The notes below the pieces were generated by a model. That model saw nothing but the letters and a program-made list of their open reading frames with translations. It did no database searches and was not told where the DNA came from. A DNA stretch of 64,000 nucleotides from Alistipes senegalensis (GTDB taxonomy: Bacteria; Bacillota; Clostridia; Oscillospirales; Ruminococcaceae), in assembly GCA_023665275.1 (NCBI GenBank), contig JAMPEF010000005.1:1-64000 (forward strand), written 5' to 3'. The translations under genes and the position numbers were made by a program. Positions 15,884-25,439 of this stretch are shown piece after piece. The first letter of the stretch is position 1; each line of letters starts with the position of its first letter.

Positions 15884-17002
15884 GTGAAAAATAAAAGCAA
15901 AAAGAAAAAACAAGCCCGCAATCTTCTGACAGCTTTAGTATTTCTGTTAATTATTGTATGCATATGCGGTACAACAACTTATTTTTATATAAAAGGAAAT
16001 TCCGGTGAAAAAATCATTAATGAACCGCCTTCACGTACAGGAATTACAATTCCGGCAAAAACAGAAAAAAATATTGAATCCGTACAGCCGGAAACTGAAT
16101 CATCTGTAGAAGAAATTATTGATGTATATCCTGAATGGACTGAAAATTCAAAAAAAATTGACAATGAAAATGATTATGATTTAGGTTACGCCATACTTAT
16201 GAACGCCGATACAAACGAAATAGTAGCGGGATATAACGAAAGTTCCCCGATGTTTCCGGCGTCACTCACTAAAATAATGACGCTTATTGTTGCAGTTGAA
16301 AACATTGAAAATATGTCCGATAAAGTAACAATAACTGAAGATATGGTTTATCCTATGGCGGAACTTGATGCGGTTCTTGCCGGATTCCAGCCCGGTGAAA
16401 CGCCTACCGTTGAGGACGTCTTATATGGAATGGTTCTCAGTTCCGGTGCAGATGCAGCACTTGCCATTGCTGAATACGTTTCAGGTTCAGAAGAGGATTT
16501 TGTTAAACTTATGAACGATAAAGTCACTGAAATAGGTCTTAAAAGAACACACTTCACAAATGTAGTTGGTCTGCACAGCAAGGAGCATTACAGTACGGCG
16601 GAGGATATGGCGTTGATTCTTGATTATGCGATACAGAATGAAACGTGTAGGAGAATTATTTCTACCTATGAATATATCATAGCGCCTACAGAACAGAATC
16701 CGGAAGGAATGACTTTCACAAGCAATTTCTTCAGTCGTATGTACGGTGACGAAATTTCCGGCGTTTCGATAAAGGGCGGAAAGACAGGTTTCACTGACGA
16801 AGCAGGAAACTGTGTGGAAAGTTTCGCTGAAATAAACGGTCAGACATATATTCTTGTTCTCTGCAAATGTCGTGACAAGTGGACCGCTATTTATGATACA
16901 CTCAATATATACAGCGTATACGGAGCAGGCGGCGAAAAATATTATACCTATGAAAAAGAAGAGGAAACAACAGAAACAGAAGAAGAAACATTCCCCGTCT
17001 GA
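15884..17002 (+). CDS. D-alanyl-D-alanine carboxypeptidase, S11 family (apparently active)
   Basis: This penicillin-binding protein trims terminal D-Ala from peptidoglycan stem peptides outside the membrane. The start is the GTG at 15884 (AGAGGTG upstream), giving 372 residues. It has a Lys-rich N-terminus, one membrane helix (about 14-34) and a Thr/Glu-rich linker, then the S11 domain. The nucleophile motif SLTK (127-130) and KTG (300-302) are intact. The SxN motif reads SGA (187-189), an Ala for Asn that may be a lineage variant. The acidic C-terminal tail is unusual. It is the first of three envelope-peptidase-like genes in a row. Confidence 0.88.
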   Translation: MKNKSKKKKQARNLLTALVFLLIIVCICGTTTYFYIKGNSGEKIINEPPSRTGITIPAKTEKNIESVQPETESSVEEIIDVYPEWTENSKKIDNENDYDLGYAILMNADTNEIVAGYNESSPMFPASLTKIMTLIVAVENIENMSDKVTITEDMVYPMAELDAVLAGFQPGETPTVEDVLYGMVLSSGADAALAIAEYVSGSEEDFVKLMNDKVTEIGLKRTHFTNVVGLHSKEHYSTAEDMALILDYAIQNETCRRIISTYEYIIAPTEQNPEGMTFTSNFFSRMYGDEISGVSIKGGKTGFTDEAGNCVESFAEINGQTYILVLCKCRDKWTAIYDTLNIYSVYGAGGEKYYTYEKEEETTETEEETFPV

Positions 17003-17051
17003 ACCGGAAAATTTGTCTCCGGACAGTGTCTGACAATTTCGGAGGGATTAT

Positions 17052-18011
17052 ATGGTTAAGAAAAAACGTCGTTTCAGAGTGGGTCGGTTCATTATCTGTA
17101 TATTTGCAATGGTAGCGGTTATATTTCTGTCGGATTGTATCAGGCGTTATTTGAACGAAAAAAATGATAAATACAGTTCTGTCAGCATTCAGTTGAAAAT
17201 TCAGGGAAAAGCTCCGAAAAGAACCGTTAAAATAAATACCGAACCTGAAACGGAAAAAAACAATAATGAATACAACAATACTTTTACGGAACTTGAAATA
17301 GATTACTCACAACTTTTTTCAGGTGAACTCGTGGAAGTAAACAGTCAGAAACCTTATGTCTCTCCTGAAATGACACCCACTGTCAACCTTGTCAGCTACA
17401 GAAATGATTACTATACACTTATAAATGAAACAGACCCTGTTATACTTAATACAGCAGCGGCAGACGCTCTTAATCTTATGATGGAAGATTACTATAAATC
17501 TACCGGACAGACAAATTTTCTTGTATACGGCACTACAGACACTTACACAGGTGAAGGCTCTTTCTGTCCATATTCATTTCCGGAATCAATAACCGGAAAT
17601 ACTATAGATATTGCTGTTAATGTCGGTTCGTCCGTACTGACTTACGACGGTTGCGACGTTGAAAAATGGCTTGTTGAAAACTGTCATCGGTATGGGTATA
17701 TAGTCCGGTTTCCTAAAAACAAATCAGAAAAAACAGGTTATACATATTGTCCGTGGCATCTCAGGTACGTCGGAAAAGTTCACTCAGCCGTTATGAATGA
17801 ACTTGGCTGCTGTCTTGAAGAATATCTTGATTTACTCAGAAAATATACGTATGACCACCCGCTTTATTATAACCTTGATGGTATTATGTATTATATATAT
17901 ACTGTAAAGTCCGCCGGTCAGAAAACTACAGCCCGTGTGCCTGTTCAGAGTCAGTATACAATATCAGGCGACAATACCGGCAGTTTTATTATAACTTCAC
18001 TTAAATTTTAA
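17052..18011 (+). CDS. VanY-like (M15) carboxypeptidase fold with lost catalytic residues
   Basis: This 319-residue protein has an N-terminal membrane anchor (about 12-27) and a C-terminal domain of the DacB/VanY type, recognised by CPWHLRYVG and the preceding KSEKTGYTY. In active enzymes the zinc ligands come from SEHxxGxAxD and the base from EPWH. Here the first motif reads PESITGNTIDI (177-187), so the His is Ser179 while Asp186 remains. The second reads CPWH, so the Glu base is Cys233. Zinc binding and catalysis are therefore doubtful, and a binding or scaffold role is more likely. It lies between two S11-type genes in the same direction. Confidence 0.75.
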   Translation: MVKKKRRFRVGRFIICIFAMVAVIFLSDCIRRYLNEKNDKYSSVSIQLKIQGKAPKRTVKINTEPETEKNNNEYNNTFTELEIDYSQLFSGELVEVNSQKPYVSPEMTPTVNLVSYRNDYYTLINETDPVILNTAAADALNLMMEDYYKSTGQTNFLVYGTTDTYTGEGSFCPYSFPESITGNTIDIAVNVGSSVLTYDGCDVEKWLVENCHRYGYIVRFPKNKSEKTGYTYCPWHLRYVGKVHSAVMNELGCCLEEYLDLLRKYTYDHPLYYNLDGIMYYIYTVKSAGQKTTARVPVQSQYTISGDNTGSFIITSLKF

Positions 18012-18063
18012 CATCATTATACGTTTCCCTTACACATATACATTAAAAAGGGAGGCGGTATAT

Positions 18064-19218
18064 TTGAAAAATACTTTAAACATCTTAAAAAAGATAATGG
18101 CAGTATTTACATCGCTGCTTATATCCGCACTGTTCATGTCTGCTGATAAAACCGAAGATGTTCAGGCAGATTATTCAGCATATGTTCTGATGGAGGCACG
18201 CACAGGGGCTGTTCTGGACGAATACAATCCGGATTTGCAGTTAAACGCTGGTTATATGTCAAAGCTGATGGCATTGCTTCTGATAGCAGAAGATATTGAA
18301 GACGGCAGATACACAACCAGCACTGTTATGACAGCGTCGCAAGCTGTCACCGGTACTGACGGTGCTGTGGTATGGATTGAACCCGCTGAAAATATCACCG
18401 CTGATGAACTGCTGAAAGCTGTGATTATCGGTAATGCAAACGATGCGATGACGGTTCTTGCGGAATACTCCGAACAATCTGTTGAAAGTTTTGTCATGCG
18501 CATGAACAGTGAAGCATTTGACCTTGGACTTCGCAACACCGCTTTTTATTCGCCATATGGCTACTATGATGAGCGTGAGCATACCACCGCACATGATTTG
18601 GCTGTAATATGTGCAAGACTTTCTGAATATGAAGTACTTGAACCATATTTCCGGACATGGCGTGACTTTATAAGAAACGGTGCGGCAGAACTCGTGAATG
18701 AAAATACACTTTCACGGACGTATGAAAACCATATAGGATTCAAGGCGGCACATTCGGAAAAATCCGGCTACTGTATAGCTGAGGGTGGTCGCAAAAGCGA
18801 CGGAACAACTTATATAGCTGTTGTTCTTGGTGCTGAAAATGATGATATTTCCATAAAAAAGGCTAAAGAACTTATCAACAGGGGATTCAGTGACTATCAC
18901 GTTACGGCGACTATGTTTCCCGATGAAATGCTTATGCCCATAAAAGTTAAAAACGGCGTTGAAATCGCTGTTGAAGTATGTCTGAAAAATCAGAGTAATT
19001 TAGTAGTCCCGAAGAGCGTTCATGAACTGAATACCGTTGTAGTACTTCCGGACTTCCTCACCGCCCCGATTAAAAAAGGTCAGGTGATAGGTTCGGCTGG
19101 TTTCTACAGCGGTGAAACTCTTGTATGTGAAACTGATATTATCGTGAAAGATGATGTAAAAGCGCTTTCTTTTCCGTACTCTTTCAGGAAAATTTTGTCA
19201 GATATTATCAAAAAGTAA
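18064..19218 (+). CDS. S11 carboxypeptidase-like pseudoenzyme
   Basis: This 384-residue exported protein has a signal peptide (cleavage after about residue 35, VQA) and an overall S11 D,D-carboxypeptidase sequence including the C-terminal domain. All three catalytic motifs are changed. SxxK is YMSK (64-67), SxN is NAN (124-126) and KTG is KAA (227-229). Flanking residues still align, so this is a true relative that cannot work as a penicillin-binding enzyme. The start is TTG at 18064, with GGGAGG 8 bp upstream. It is the third of the envelope cluster and may bind muropeptides without cutting them. Confidence 0.82.
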   Translation: MKNTLNILKKIMAVFTSLLISALFMSADKTEDVQADYSAYVLMEARTGAVLDEYNPDLQLNAGYMSKLMALLLIAEDIEDGRYTTSTVMTASQAVTGTDGAVVWIEPAENITADELLKAVIIGNANDAMTVLAEYSEQSVESFVMRMNSEAFDLGLRNTAFYSPYGYYDEREHTTAHDLAVICARLSEYEVLEPYFRTWRDFIRNGAAELVNENTLSRTYENHIGFKAAHSEKSGYCIAEGGRKSDGTTYIAVVLGAENDDISIKKAKELINRGFSDYHVTATMFPDEMLMPIKVKNGVEIAVEVCLKNQSNLVVPKSVHELNTVVVLPDFLTAPIKKGQVIGSAGFYSGETLVCETDIIVKDDVKALSFPYSFRKILSDIIKK

Positions 19219-19258
19219 TGTTGAATATTATGAAATATGTCAAATATTAAAATTGCTC

Positions 19259-19287
19259 TTGAAAAAAATCCGAAAATATAGTATATT
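19259..19287 (+). promoter_or_regulatory. Promoter of pgi
   Basis: TTGAAA (19259-19264) and TATATT (19282-19287) are 17 bp apart. Confidence 0.5.
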
Positions 19288-19344
19288 ATAAATATGATAA
19301 ATTATCTGCATTGCTTATGCCGTGCAGACTGGAGGTAATAAAAA

Positions 19345-20679
19345 ATGTCTTTAAAACTTAATACAAAGTATCTTGCCGATTTTGTCAACTGTGACGAACT
19401 CGCCGGCATTAAAGCTCAGGTTGTGGCTGCCGCTGATTCTCTCCATAACAAAAACGGTCTCGGAAATGATTTTCTCGGCTGGGTGAATCTCCCCACAGAC
19501 TATGACAAGGAAGAATTTGCAAGAATTAAGTCCGCTGCTGAAAAGATAAAGTCAAATTCTGATATACTTATAGTTATAGGTATCGGTGGTTCTTATCTCG
19601 GTGCAAGAGCTGCTATTGAACTTCTCAAATCGCCGCTCTACAACAACATGAAGAAAGATACTCCTGATATCTACTATGTCGGAAACAGCATCAACCCTAC
19701 ATATCTTAACGAAATTATCGCTCTCTGCAAAGACAAGGATTTTTCTGTAAATGTAATATCAAAATCCGGTACTACTACAGAGCCTGCTCTTGCATTCAGA
19801 ATTTTCAAGAAAATGGTTGAAGACAAGTACGGCAAGGATGAGGCTAAAAACCGTATTTTTGCAACTACTGACAAGGCAAGAGGTACTCTCAAGAACCTCT
19901 CCGACGCTGAGGGTTATGAAACTTTCGTTATTCCGGACGACGTAGGCGGACGTTTTTCAGTTCTTACAGCTGTAGGACTTCTCCCGATTGCCGTTGCAGG
20001 CTGTGATATTGACGCTCTTATGAAAGGCGCTGCAAAGGCACAAGCTGACTTCTGTGCTGATTTCGACAACAACGACTGCTATAAATATGCAGCTCTCAGA
20101 AATATTCTCTACAGAAAGGGCAAGTCTGTTGAAATGCTTGTTTCATATGACCCCAGCTTTGTTATGATGTCCGAATGGTATAAACAGCTTTTCGGTGAGA
20201 GTGAGGGCAAGGACAACAAGGGTATTTTCCCGTCAGCCGCTGTTTTCTCTACTGATTTACATTCTATGGGTCAGTATATTCAGGACGGCGCAAGAATCCT
20301 CTTTGAAACCGTCGTTGATATAAAGAATCCGAAAACTGACCTCTTCCTTGAACCCGATGCAGAAAATCTTGACGGTCTTAACTTCCTTACCAATCAAAAT
20401 ATGTCCGTTGTAAACAGGAAAGCTTTTGAGGGTACTGTTCTTGCTCATACAGAGGGCGGTGTTCCGAATATAATTCTTGAACTTGATGACACAACAGAAG
20501 AAAGCGTCGGCTATATGATTTACTTCTTTGAAAAGGCTTGCGCAATATCTGGCTATGTTCTCGGCGTGAACCCATTCAATCAGCCCGGTGTTGAAAGTTA
20601 CAAGTCAAATATGTTCGCTCTTCTCGGCAAGCCCGGATATGAAGGCGCTAAAGCTGCATTGGAAGCTAAACTCAGCTGA
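19345..20679 (+). CDS. pgi: Glucose-6-phosphate isomerase
   Basis: The enzyme interconverts glucose-6-phosphate and fructose-6-phosphate in glycolysis. The 444-residue length is that of Firmicute Pgi. [12 protein letters not shown] binds phosphate, [11 protein letters not shown] is the sugar-isomerase signature, and [10 protein letters not shown] and the catalytic-Lys segment [11 protein letters not shown] near the C-terminus are present. The start follows GGAGGTAATAAAA. It has its own promoter. Codon use differs from many neighbours in favouring CTC and GCT, which fits high expression. Confidence 0.97.
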   Translation: MSLKLNTKYLADFVNCDELAGIKAQVVAAADSLHNKNGLGNDFLGWVNLPTDYDKEEFARIKSAAEKIKSNSDILIVIGIGGSYLGARAAIELLKSPLYNNMKKDTPDIYYVGNSINPTYLNEIIALCKDKDFSVNVISKSGTTTEPALAFRIFKKMVEDKYGKDEAKNRIFATTDKARGTLKNLSDAEGYETFVIPDDVGGRFSVLTAVGLLPIAVAGCDIDALMKGAAKAQADFCADFDNNDCYKYAALRNILYRKGKSVEMLVSYDPSFVMMSEWYKQLFGESEGKDNKGIFPSAAVFSTDLHSMGQYIQDGARILFETVVDIKNPKTDLFLEPDAENLDGLNFLTNQNMSVVNRKAFEGTVLAHTEGGVPNIILELDDTTEESVGYMIYFFEKACAISGYVLGVNPFNQPGVESYKSNMFALLGKPGYEGAKAALEAKLS

Positions 20680-20711
20680 AATCCTCTTTTTTTATAAAAA
20701 CAAATTGTCTA

Positions 20712-20740
20712 TTGACATTTTATCTGAAATGTGATATAAT
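20712..20740 (+). promoter_or_regulatory. Consensus promoter of the P-loop gene
   Basis: TTGACA (20712-20717) and TATAAT (20735-20740) are separated by 17 bp. The leader contains a small ATGCC-GCAA-GGCAT hairpin at about 20770-20783. Confidence 0.7.
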
Positions 20741-20800
20741 ATATTTGTTTGAAACACAAAATATGTAAAAATGCCGCAAGGCATCGGAAGGAGTAAATTT

Positions 20801-21208
20801 ATGATTAAACTTATTACCGGTAAAAAAGGTTCAGGCAAGACAAAAGTTCTTATTGACCAGATTAACGAATCTGTAAAGTCAACAAACGGTTCTGTAGTCT
20901 GTGTTGAAAAAGGTTCTACCGTAAGATATTCTATCAGCCGTAAGGTAAGATGGTGTGATACTGAATACTACAACGTTTCGGGCTATGACGCTTTCTATGG
21001 CTTTATCGCTGGTCTTCTCGCAAGCAATTACGATATCACCGACATCTACGTTGACGGTATTTTCAGAATCGGCGGTCGTGACTATACAGCTTTCGGCAAA
21101 ATGCTTGAAAGCATCGACAAGCTCACCGGTGAAGATGTTTCTGTTGTGTTCACTGTTTCTGCCGACGTGGAGGAACTCTCCGAAAACGTAAAGCAGTTTA
21201 TCAAGTAA
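20801..21208 (+). CDS. P-loop NTPase of unknown function
   Basis: This 135-residue soluble protein starts with a Walker A motif ITGKKGSGKTK. A VDGIFRIGG segment follows where a Walker B-like strand would lie. The start at 20801 follows GGAAGGAG; an earlier in-frame ATG at 20771 lies in the leader hairpin. The small size resembles thymidine-kinase-like or nucleotide-sensing ATPases, but no partner or substrate is visible. It is transcribed alone from a consensus promoter. Confidence 0.75.
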   Translation: MIKLITGKKGSGKTKVLIDQINESVKSTNGSVVCVEKGSTVRYSISRKVRWCDTEYYNVSGYDAFYGFIAGLLASNYDITDIYVDGIFRIGGRDYTAFGKMLESIDKLTGEDVSVVFTVSADVEELSENVKQFIK

Positions 21209-21236
21209 TCCGGAAAAAAATTTTTATTTTTCCGGA
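21209..21236 (+). terminator. Hairpin after the P-loop gene
   Basis: TCCGGAAAAA (21209-21218) pairs with 21227-21236 immediately after the stop. The tail lacks a T-run beyond the stem, so termination may be weak. Confidence 0.5.
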
Positions 21237-21244
21237 AACACCTC

Positions 21245-21273
21245 TTGACATATCCGGTTGATTGGTGTATAAT
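21245..21273 (+). promoter_or_regulatory. Consensus promoter of the DUF177-rpmF operon
   Basis: TTGACA (21245-21250) and TATAAT (21268-21273) are separated by exactly 17 bp. Confidence 0.75.
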
Positions 21274-21305
21274 ATATCTTATGGTGCTATGAAAGGTTTT
21301 TATAT

Positions 21306-21761
21306 ATGAAGATTAATTTAAAACAACTTTTCAATATCGTCGGCGAATCAAAGGATATATATTATTCTATCGGTACTGACGAACTGTCAGATATTCACGG
21401 ATATACTTTCACGTCTCCAGTGAATATAAACGGAAAAGTCTTTAACCGTGCAGGTATTGTATATCTTGAATATACTGTTGATTTTACGCTTACCGCCGCT
21501 TGCGACCGGTGTCTTAAAGAATTTGAAACAACATATTCTTTTGATTTTTCACATATCGTCGTACCGTCTGTAAGCAATGACAATGATGAATATATTGTGG
21601 CTGACGGCGAAAGCATCGAACTTAATGAAATTGCTGTTACTGATTTGTTACTGCAACTGCCCTCTAAAAATCTGTGTAAAGAGGACTGTAAAGGTCTGTG
21701 CATGGTATGCGGTTGTAATCTTAATGAATCACAATGCAATTGTCTCAATTCTGAGCTGTGA
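21306..21761 (+). CDS. DUF177 (YceD-like) protein
   Basis: This 151-residue protein of the DUF177 family is almost always encoded just before rpmF and is linked to 23S rRNA or large-subunit production. AACDRCLKEF carries a CxxC pair and the C-terminus has CKEDCKGLCMVCGCNLN, ending in a further Cys pair, as expected for the family. The gene leads a two-gene operon with L32, 27 bp apart. Its exact molecular role is not fully established. Confidence 0.9.
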   Translation: MKINLKQLFNIVGESKDIYYSIGTDELSDIHGYTFTSPVNINGKVFNRAGIVYLEYTVDFTLTAACDRCLKEFETTYSFDFSHIVVPSVSNDNDEYIVADGESIELNEIAVTDLLLQLPSKNLCKEDCKGLCMVCGCNLNESQCNCLNSEL

Positions 21762-21788
21762 AGCTCTTTCGTAAGGAGGTAGAGAAAA

Positions 21789-21974
21789 ATGGCTGTACCA
21801 AAGAGAAAAACTTCCAAGGCAAGACGTGACAAGAGACGTTCTGCCGTATGGAAACTTGACGTGCCGGCTATGTCCAAGTGTGACAACTGTGGCGCTTTCA
21901 AAGCTCCGCATAAGGTATGCAAGAACTGCGGTTTCTATAAGGGCGTTGAGGTTCTTAAAATTGACGCTGAATAA
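21789..21974 (+). CDS. rpmF: Ribosomal protein bL32
   Basis: This 61-residue basic protein of the 50S subunit begins [16 protein letters not shown] after the Met. The zinc-binding form is present, with CDNCG and CKNCG. The strong site AAGGAGG precedes the start. It is followed by an intrinsic terminator at 21998. Confidence 0.98.
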   Translation: MAVPKRKTSKARRDKRRSAVWKLDVPAMSKCDNCGAFKAPHKVCKNCGFYKGVEVLKIDAE

Positions 21975-21997
21975 TCGGCTTAATCCGATACATTGAG

Positions 21998-22032
21998 AAG
22001 GAGAGGAGGAGTTAAGTCCTGCTCTCCTTTTT
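21998..22032 (+). terminator. Terminator of rpmF
   Basis: AAGGAGAG (21998-22005) pairs with CTCTCCTT (22022-22029), with further pairing of AGGA and TCCT inside, followed by T's. Confidence 0.8.
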
Positions 22033-22053
22033 GAATATCTGTCAGGAGGTTAT

Positions 22054-23355
22054 ATGGTTAAAATTAAAAATGTTATCCGCCGTTCTCCTGCCGGAAGTGC
22101 AGGAATTATGCCGGAAGATTTTCTTATCTCAATAAACGGCGTTAAAATTCATGATGTTCTTGATTATATGTTCTATTCCGCCGAAACTTCCGTTAAACTT
22201 GAAATTCTCCGGAATGACAAAAAAATTTCTTTTCTTATAGAAAAAGACGAATACGACGATTTAGGGCTTGAGTTTGATACCTTTCTTATGGATAAAAAAC
22301 AGTCATGCCGGAATAAATGCGTTTTCTGCTTTATTGACCAAATGCCTCCTGATATGCGTGAAACTCTCTATTTCAAGGACGATGATGCACGGCTTTCATT
22401 TCTTCAGGGAAATTATGTAACTCTCACCAATCTTGAACAGTCTGACATTGACCGCATTGTTAAAATGAAACTTAATATCAATGTTTCGGTTCATACTACA
22501 AATCCGGAACTTCGTGTCAAGATGATGCATAACCGCTTTGCAGGTGAAAAACTTAAATATATCCGTCAGCTTGCCGATAACGGTATAAGCCTTAACTGTC
22601 AGATTGTATGCTGTCCGAATCTCAACGATGGTGACGAATTACGCCGCTCACTTACAGATTTAGGGGAACTTATGCCGAATATTTCAAGTATGGCTGTAGT
22701 TCCGGTAGGTCTGACCAAGTTCCGTGATGGTCTCTTTCCTCTGACTTGTTTCACACCGGAAAAAGCCGCCGAAACTATCGATATAATAGCGGGATTTCAA
22801 GAAATTTTCCTTGAAAAATACGGCACAAGAACTGTCTTTCCGTCTGACGAGTTTTTCCTTATTGCCGGACGTGAACTTCCGCCGGTTGAATATTATGAAG
22901 ATTTCCCACAGTATGAAAACGGTGTGGGTATGTTCCGTTCACTTATTGATGAATTTGAAAAAGCCCTTGAAATAGCTGAATGGGAGGGCGGTAAACGTCA
23001 TGTCACAATAGCTACAGGATATTCGGCATATGAAATAATCGGATTCCTTGCAGAAAAAGCAGAAAAAAAATTCCCCTTGCTTACGTGTAATGTTTGTCGT
23101 ATAAAAAATGATTTTTTCGGGGAAACTATTACCGTTTCCGGACTTATCACGGCACAGGATTTGACGGCACAGCTTAAGGGAAAAAGTTTAGGTGATAATC
23201 TGCTTATCTCAAAATCAATGCTTATGACTGACTCACCGGTATTCCTTGATGACCTCACCATAGAAGATGTGGAAAATTCCCTTAATGTAAAAATAAAACC
23301 CGTTTCCAATGATGGCTATGAACTGCTTGACGCCATTATGGGAATAACTTATTGA
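22054..23355 (+). CDS. DUF512 protein with PDZ and radical-SAM-like iron-sulfur motif
   Basis: This 433-residue protein opens with a PDZ-like domain (about residues 1-70, SPAGSAGIMPEDFLISING). A CRNKCVFC cluster (CxxxCxxC) in a radical SAM-like region follows, then the C-terminal DUF512 domain. The combination is typical of a widely conserved anaerobe protein that often neighbours der/plsY. The reaction is unknown. The 3' end overlaps the extended der frame, and der starts 20 bp after its stop codon. The start follows CAGGAGG. Confidence 0.88.
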   Translation: MVKIKNVIRRSPAGSAGIMPEDFLISINGVKIHDVLDYMFYSAETSVKLEILRNDKKISFLIEKDEYDDLGLEFDTFLMDKKQSCRNKCVFCFIDQMPPDMRETLYFKDDDARLSFLQGNYVTLTNLEQSDIDRIVKMKLNINVSVHTTNPELRVKMMHNRFAGEKLKYIRQLADNGISLNCQIVCCPNLNDGDELRRSLTDLGELMPNISSMAVVPVGLTKFRDGLFPLTCFTPEKAAETIDIIAGFQEIFLEKYGTRTVFPSDEFFLIAGRELPPVEYYEDFPQYENGVGMFRSLIDEFEKALEIAEWEGGKRHVTIATGYSAYEIIGFLAEKAEKKFPLLTCNVCRIKNDFFGETITVSGLITAQDLTAQLKGKSLGDNLLISKSMLMTDSPVFLDDLTIEDVENSLNVKIKPVSNDGYELLDAIMGITY

Positions 23356-23375
23356 CTGAAAGGAGTGCAGAAAAA

Positions 23376-24704
23376 ATGTCATTACCAATTGTTGCAGTTG
23401 TCGGCAGACCAAACGTCGGCAAGTCGACGCTTTTTAACAAGATAATCGGTCAGAGACTTTCTATAGTCGAAGATACCCCCGGTGTCACCCGTGACCGTAT
23501 ATACTCCAAATGTGAATGGCGTAATAAGTCATTTATGGTTGTAGACACCGGCGGTATTGAACCCGACAGCGATGACGTTATTTTAGCTCAGATGCGAAGA
23601 CAATCCGAACTTGCCATTGAAAAGGCTGATGTTATTGTTTTTGTCACTGATATACGGTGTGGTGTTACCTCCGATGACTATGCAGTCGCCGAAATGCTTA
23701 TAAAGAGTGGTAAACCTATAGTTCTTGCAGTAAACAAATGCGATACGCTCGGTGAACCACCTATGGAAATATATGAATTTTATAACCTCGGTCTAGGCGA
23801 CCCGTACCCTGTGTCGTCAGTACACGGTCACGGCACTGGTGATATGCTTGACGCTGTATATGACTATCTCCCCGATACCGACGAAGAAGAATACGATGAA
23901 GACTATATAAAAGTTGCTGTAATCGGCAAGCCAAATGCCGGAAAATCTTCACTTATAAACAAGATTGCAGGTGAAGAACGTGTTATAGTTTCCGACGTTG
24001 CAGGCACTACCCGTGATTCAACGGATACTGTCATTGAAAATGAATGTGGAAAATTCGTCTTCATTGATACTGCCGGAATACGTAAAAAATCGAAAGTCAC
24101 TGAAAAAGTGGAACATTACAGCGTACTGAGGGCATACATGGCGGTTGACCGTGCCGATGTATGCGTTGTAATGATTGATGCCGTGGAGGGGTTCACGGAG
24201 CAGGATTCAAAAGTTGCAGGCTATGCACACGAACAGGGAAAAGCCTGTGTGGTTGCCGTAAATAAATGGGATTTAATCGAAAAAGATGACAAGACCATGC
24301 AGGAATACCGGACTAAACTTGAAAATGATTTCAGCTTTATGTCTTATGTACCGTTTGTGTTCATTTCTGCCAAGACCGGTCAGCGTATAAATAAATTATA
24401 TGAACTTATAAAATATACCTTTGAACAGAACAGTATGAGAATTTCAACCGGTATGCTTAATGATGTTCTTGCATATGCCACAACAAGAGTACAACCCCCG
24501 TCCGATAAGGGACGCCGTCTTAAAATCTACTACATGACACAACCTTCCACTAAACCGCCTACTTTTGTTACTTTTGTCAATAAAGCGGATTTGTTTCATT
24601 TTTCCTACAGAAGATATATCGAAAATCAGATACGTTCAACTTTTGGTCTTGAGGGAACACCTGTCCGCTTTATAGTACGTGAAAGGGGAGGAAGCGACAA
24701 ATGA
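23376..24704 (+). CDS. der: Ribosome-assembly GTPase Der (EngA)
   Basis: This double-GTPase acts in 50S subunit maturation. The two G domains have P-loops GRPNVGKST and GKPNAGKSS, with DTPGVTRD and DVAGTTRD switch motifs and NKCD/NKWD specificity motifs. A KH-like C-terminal domain follows. The start at 23376 is preferred because AAAGGAG precedes it and families begin directly with the first G domain. Its stop overlaps the plsY start (ATGA). Confidence 0.97.
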   Translation: MSLPIVAVVGRPNVGKSTLFNKIIGQRLSIVEDTPGVTRDRIYSKCEWRNKSFMVVDTGGIEPDSDDVILAQMRRQSELAIEKADVIVFVTDIRCGVTSDDYAVAEMLIKSGKPIVLAVNKCDTLGEPPMEIYEFYNLGLGDPYPVSSVHGHGTGDMLDAVYDYLPDTDEEEYDEDYIKVAVIGKPNAGKSSLINKIAGEERVIVSDVAGTTRDSTDTVIENECGKFVFIDTAGIRKKSKVTEKVEHYSVLRAYMAVDRADVCVVMIDAVEGFTEQDSKVAGYAHEQGKACVVAVNKWDLIEKDDKTMQEYRTKLENDFSFMSYVPFVFISAKTGQRINKLYELIKYTFEQNSMRISTGMLNDVLAYATTRVQPPSDKGRRLKIYYMTQPSTKPPTFVTFVNKADLFHFSYRRYIENQIRSTFGLEGTPVRFIVRERGGSDK

Positions 24705-25381
24705 AAATTCTGTCAGCTGTTCTGATTGCCTTAATAGCTGGTTATTTTATGGGAAGTCTTAACTTTTCAATCATAGTTGTAAGACTTATGACCGGACAAG
24801 ACATACGGGAAATGGGCAGTAAAAATGCGGGACTGACAAACACACTGAGGTGTGCCGGAAAAACCTGCGCACTGCTCACCCTTGCCGGTGATGTACTAAA
24901 AGGAGTTATTGCCGTTGCCGTTTCAACGATGATTGCAGGTTCTCTCAATGCAGGATTCAAGCCCGACAACGACGTTATTTACATAGGATATATTGCCGCT
25001 ATTTCTTCCATAATGGGACATATTTTCCCGATATACTACAATTTCAGAGGAGGTAAGGGTGTACTTACAGCTGCCGCCGCTTTTGCTGTAGTTGAACCGA
25101 AAGTATTTCTTGCGATATTTGCAATATTTGTAGTTGTACTTTCAATTTCAAAGTATGTTTCGCTTGCCTCAATATTTGCGGCGTCATTCTGTCCGGTTGC
25201 AGTGTTTATGATGTCATTTGTTGTCAATGATTTTTCATTAGGAAGAAGCATTCTCTATACAGTATTTTCACTCGTGATAGCTGTTACTATAGTATGGAAA
25301 CATAAAACGAATATTGAAAGGCTTATGGCAGGAAATGAAAATAAATTCTCGTTTAAGGGCGGAAGTCTTTCAAAAAAATAA
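24701..25381 (+). CDS. plsY: Acyl-phosphate:glycerol-3-phosphate acyltransferase
   Basis: This membrane enzyme puts the first acyl chain on glycerol-3-phosphate in phospholipid synthesis. Its 226 residues include several membrane helices. The conserved loops GSLNFSIIVVR, GSKNAGLTNTLR and GHIFPIYYNFRGGKGV are all present. It overlaps der by 4 bp and is translationally coupled to it. Confidence 0.96.
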   Translation: MKILSAVLIALIAGYFMGSLNFSIIVVRLMTGQDIREMGSKNAGLTNTLRCAGKTCALLTLAGDVLKGVIAVAVSTMIAGSLNAGFKPDNDVIYIGYIAAISSIMGHIFPIYYNFRGGKGVLTAAAAFAVVEPKVFLAIFAIFVVVLSISKYVSLASIFAASFCPVAVFMMSFVVNDFSLGRSILYTVFSLVIAVTIVWKHKTNIERLMAGNENKFSFKGGSLSKK

Positions 25382-25439
25382 TAAAAAAAGCATATCTCCG
25401 GATATGTTCACAGTATATATTAATTGAGGTGATTTTTTA

